Shown piece by piece: positions 61,947-64,000 of a stretch of DNA of 64,000 nucleotides. A model generated the notes under the pieces. That model had not been told where the DNA came from and searched no databases. It was given only the letters and a program-made list of their open reading frames with translations. The DNA is from Lachnospiraceae bacterium UBA4631. GTDB taxonomy: Bacteria; Bacillota; Clostridia; Lachnospirales; Lachnospiraceae. The translations under genes were made by a program, and so were the position numbers. Position 1 is the stretch's first letter, and each line of letters begins with the position of its first letter. The stretch is from positions 21,703 through 85,702 of the forward strand of contig DHMX01000005.1 in the NCBI GenBank assembly GCA_002406015.1, in the 5' to 3' direction.

Positions 61947-63503
61947 TTACGTTTCTGCTTTTGCCTGTAAAACAAGGATTTCTGCATTTTCTGTAATTCC
62001 CTGTACAGTTAAGCCCTGTTCCATACACTGTTGCAGATATGTTATTTCCTGATTAGAAATACTTTCTCCCGGTACTAACTGTGGGATTCCCGGTGGATAA
62101 ACCGTCACATACTCGCCCGCGATTCTTCCCTCCGCTTCCGGTAGTTTCACCAGAACCATTTCTTGATTCCATGCATCTGCGGGTATCATTTTCTGTTCCT
62201 GTTCCCTGACAACTGACTGTTTTAGCTCCGCTTGTACGGTTATTTCTTTTTGTACGTCTATTCCTGTTTGTTCAGTTATTTCCGTTTGTTCGACTATTCC
62301 TTTTGCTTTCTGTCTATCCTCTGCTATGTTTTCTGTTTCTTTCTCTTCTATAGCAGCTACTACCTTACGCAATGCCCGGTCTAATATTTCAAACGCTTCT
62401 TCCGTATCTGCCACACTTGTCATTGCCAATACATAGTGCAGGGATGCCATTTCCATTACCTGTCCGCATTCCTGTTCTAACCGATTTGCAAATGCTTCTC
62501 CTGTTATCCTTGTTCCATTTTCCGGAATGCAAAATACCAGCTTCGCCTCGTCATAATCATATGCTCCGCCGGCAATCACCTCTGCCTTTGTTAATAAATG
62601 AATCCCCTGCCTGTTTTCCCATTTTCTTCGGAACTGAAGCAGGCGTTTCCAATACTCCTGCATATGGGTCATTCTCCAAGCATCCATGGTTGCAATACAA
62701 TCCTCCATATTCGCAACCAGAAGATAGGACGGAGAGGTTGTCTGATAAACCTGCAAATACCGCTCTACCCGCTCCCGCAATTGCTCTGCATCATTTCCGC
62801 CAATGTGAAGAATCGCACATTGATTATAACAAGGCAAAGTCTTATGAAGGCTTTCTATTACCAAATCCGCTCCGCAGCGAATAGCGGCAGCCGGAGCCTG
62901 CACACAAAATTCCAGATATGCTCCATGTGCTTCATCAACAATCAAATACGCTCCATTCTGATGCACAACCTCACTGATTCCCGCAACATCCGATACCACC
63001 CCTTCATAGGTTGGTGACGGAAAAATAACTGCTTTTGTTTCCGGATGTTCCTTTAATGCTTCCTGTACCTGCTCTTTGGTAATACCCCCAAAGATTCCGT
63101 AATCATTTAATTTTTTCGGATATAAATAAACCGGATGCAGTCCCAAAAGAGCGACTGCATGATATATGGAACGGTGACAATTTCTTCCCATTATTAATGT
63201 ATCTCCCGGTCTGCATACTGCTGAAATCGCAGTCAGGATTCCGCAACTGCTTCCATTAACTAAGTAGTACGAACAATAACTTCCATATACCTTCGGAAGC
63301 TGTGCCATGGACTCCTTCAGCACGCCCTCCGGAGCCAGCAGATTATCAAGCCCCGGCACCTCTGTTACATCATATTTTGCTCTCAGCTTCAAACTTTCCA
63401 TGCTCTCTGCCAGTGTCATTTGCCTTTTATGCCCCGGCATATGCCATGGATACCGGTTGCTGTTTCCATATTCCTTTAAGGTTTGCAAAAATAATCGTTG
63501 CAT
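61947..63503 (-). CDS. Orn/Lys/Arg decarboxylase, SpeA/YaaO type
   Basis: 518 residues: N-terminal YPWHMPGHKRQ, PLP Lys in VIESLHKTLPCYNQC, catalytic VDEAHGAYLEFC. The C-terminal domain begins about residue 440. Between the two lies an unusual Glu/Gln/Thr-rich segment (about residues 390-435, with QTEITEQTGIDVQ) that seems a low-complexity insertion. It would decarboxylate arginine or lysine for polyamines; substrate not determined. Confidence 0.88.
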   Translation of the reverse strand: MQRLFLQTLKEYGNSNRYPWHMPGHKRQMTLAESMESLKLRAKYDVTEVPGLDNLLAPEGVLKESMAQLPKVYGSYCSYYLVNGSSCGILTAISAVCRPGDTLIMGRNCHRSIYHAVALLGLHPVYLYPKKLNDYGIFGGITKEQVQEALKEHPETKAVIFPSPTYEGVVSDVAGISEVVHQNGAYLIVDEAHGAYLEFCVQAPAAAIRCGADLVIESLHKTLPCYNQCAILHIGGNDAEQLRERVERYLQVYQTTSPSYLLVANMEDCIATMDAWRMTHMQEYWKRLLQFRRKWENRQGIHLLTKAEVIAGGAYDYDEAKLVFCIPENGTRITGEAFANRLEQECGQVMEMASLHYVLAMTSVADTEEAFEILDRALRKVVAAIEEKETENIAEDRQKAKGIVEQTEITEQTGIDVQKEITVQAELKQSVVREQEQKMIPADAWNQEMVLVKLPEAEGRIAGEYVTVYPPGIPQLVPGESISNQEITYLQQCMEQGLTVQGITENAEILVLQAKAET

Positions 63504-63535
63504 CTATGTCCTTCTCTCCTGCTTTCCCAAAATCT

Positions 63536-63565
63536 AAAAAAAGCCCAATTCTTTGAAAGAATTGA
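63536..63565 (-). terminator. Intrinsic terminator of the tRNA operon
   Basis: On the minus strand CAATTCTTT pairs with AGAATTG (short loop) followed by GGGC and TTTTTTT, just after tRNA-Phe. Confidence 0.78.
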
Positions 63566-63578
63566 GTTCATTGATAAA

Positions 63579-63651
<73 letters not shown>

Positions 63652-63673
63652 GTAGTTCTTAGTCTTGCTTGAG

Positions 63674-63747
63674 TAGCGGGAACAGGATTTGAACCTATGA
63701 CCTCCGGGTTATGAGCCCGGCGAGCTTCCAGACTGCTCCATCCCGCG
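63674..63747 (-). tRNA. Initiator tRNA-fMet (CAT)
   Basis: 74 bases. The unpaired first position (C1 with T72) and three G-C pairs in the anticodon stem (GGG-CTCATAA-CCC) mark the initiator. Confidence 0.93.
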
Positions 63748-63781
63748 TTATATTCATAAAATCTTATTCGGATTTTATAAC

Positions 63782-63863
63782 TGGATGGAGGTGGATTCGA
63801 ACCACCGAAGCAAGTTGCAGCAGATTTACAGTCTGTCCCCTTTGGCCACTCGGGAATCCATCC
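63782..63863 (-). tRNA. tRNA-Tyr (GTA)
   Basis: 82 bases with a long variable arm; GGATGGA acceptor, anticodon loop CTGTAAA, discriminator A. Confidence 0.95.
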
Positions 63864-63891
63864 AAATACGCAACACCACCGGCATTGCTAA

Positions 63892-63964
63892 AGCCGATAA
63901 ACGGACTCGAACCGTTAACCTGCTGATTACAAATCAGCTGCTCTGCCAATTGAGCCATATCGGC
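63892..63964 (-). tRNA. tRNA-Thr (TGT)
   Basis: 73 bases: GCCGATA with TATCGGC, anticodon loop TTTGTAA, T-loop TTCGAGT. Confidence 0.95.
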
Positions 63965-63972
63965 ATAAAAAA

Positions 63973-64000
63973 TGGGACCTACAGGGCTCGAACCTGTGAC
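63973..64000 (-). tRNA. tRNA, probably Val, 5' partial (cut by the window)
   Basis: The 3' end is visible: ACAGG-TTCGAGC-CCTGT T-arm then AGGTCCC and discriminator A. The anticodon lies outside; the 3' acceptor suits tRNA-Val. Confidence 0.6.

Noticed and set aside
62372..62884. Long plus-strand open frame within the decarboxylase gene
   Set aside because: It is antisense to a complete PLP enzyme with all motifs, lacks a ribosome site, and has improbable Pro/Leu-rich composition.
63973..64000. tRNA-Asp as identity of the partial tRNA
   Set aside because: The visible acceptor end AGGTCCCA suits Val better; the anticodon is outside, so the call stays tentative.

Overview
The window looks like a chromosomal segment of an anaerobic, spore-forming, low-to-mid-GC Bacillota of the class Clostridia, most likely a Lachnospiraceae-type gut bacterium. 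The reasons are the spore-maturation pair spmA/spmB, cwlD and a YaaT homologue, oxygen-sensitive enzymes (pyruvate formate-lyase, nitrogenase-like proteins), LPXTG-like surface proteins ending in PKTG tails, and strong AGGAGG ribosome binding sites. The taxon is inferred from gene content only.

Layout. Bases 1-3900 hold an amide/urea-type ABC solute-binding protein (cut by the window edge), a divergent M20 amidohydrolase and a nitrilase-family amidase. A ywmB-like gene follows. Bases 4759-18254 form one uninterrupted minus-strand sulfur/cysteine block, read from high to low coordinates: LysR, MetB/MccB-type PLP enzyme, MalY/PatB C-S lyase, serine acetyltransferase, second LysR, a Cys-rich leader peptide with its terminator, cysteine synthase, YezD-like protein, terminator, a tRNA-Cys-like RNA, then nifB-, nifX-, nifH-like genes, a second cysteine synthase, nifD- and nifK-like genes and another nifX-like gene. 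No nifE or nifN is present. The arrangement resembles nitrogenase-like C-S bond reductases (methylthio-alkane reductase family), and I read it as a sulfur-salvage system: a NifB-type cofactor, a NifH-like reductase and a NifDK-like catalytic unit that would release thiol or sulfide, with CysE/CysK, PatB and MccB/MetB steering the sulfur into cysteine and methionine. The block, together with a mobilisation-like gene, an AbiE-type toxin-antitoxin pair and a deleted ATPase pseudogene (18.7-21.8 kb), lies between two about 105-bp direct repeats (4649-4750 and 21847-21953) that derive from the ywmB 5' region. This suggests a genomic island.

Bases 22.0-23.4 kb: a DUF6591-like lipoprotein divergent from a small XRE regulator with two matching operators. 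Bases 23.4-30.6 kb: a complete F-type ATP synthase operon whose c subunit carries the sodium-binding residues. Bases 30.9-39.6 kb: an orphan AbiEi-like gene, rpiB, a TsaC/Sua5 gene, cwlD, mecA, transketolase and small membrane/redox proteins. Bases 39.8-42.6 kb: a strongly promoted pyruvate formate-lyase operon in which the glycyl-radical domain is a separate gene, with a third small Cys-containing relative between them. Bases 42.7-52.1 kb: three large secreted surface proteins sharing an X2-like module and PKTG tail, a large two-HTH protein of unknown role and a Phd/RelE-type toxin-antitoxin pair. Bases 52.2-58.4 kb: spmAB and housekeeping genes (rsmI, a TrmN6-like methyltransferase, yaaT, holB, yaaR, a guanylate kinase-like gene). 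Bases 58.4-61.0 kb: a polar amino-acid ABC transporter with a circularly permuted binding protein and an ATPase with a large insertion. Bases 61.1-63.5 kb: a membrane protein and an Orn/Lys/Arg decarboxylase. Bases 63.5-64.0 kb: a tRNA operon (Val-Thr-Tyr-fMet-Phe) that runs off the right edge.
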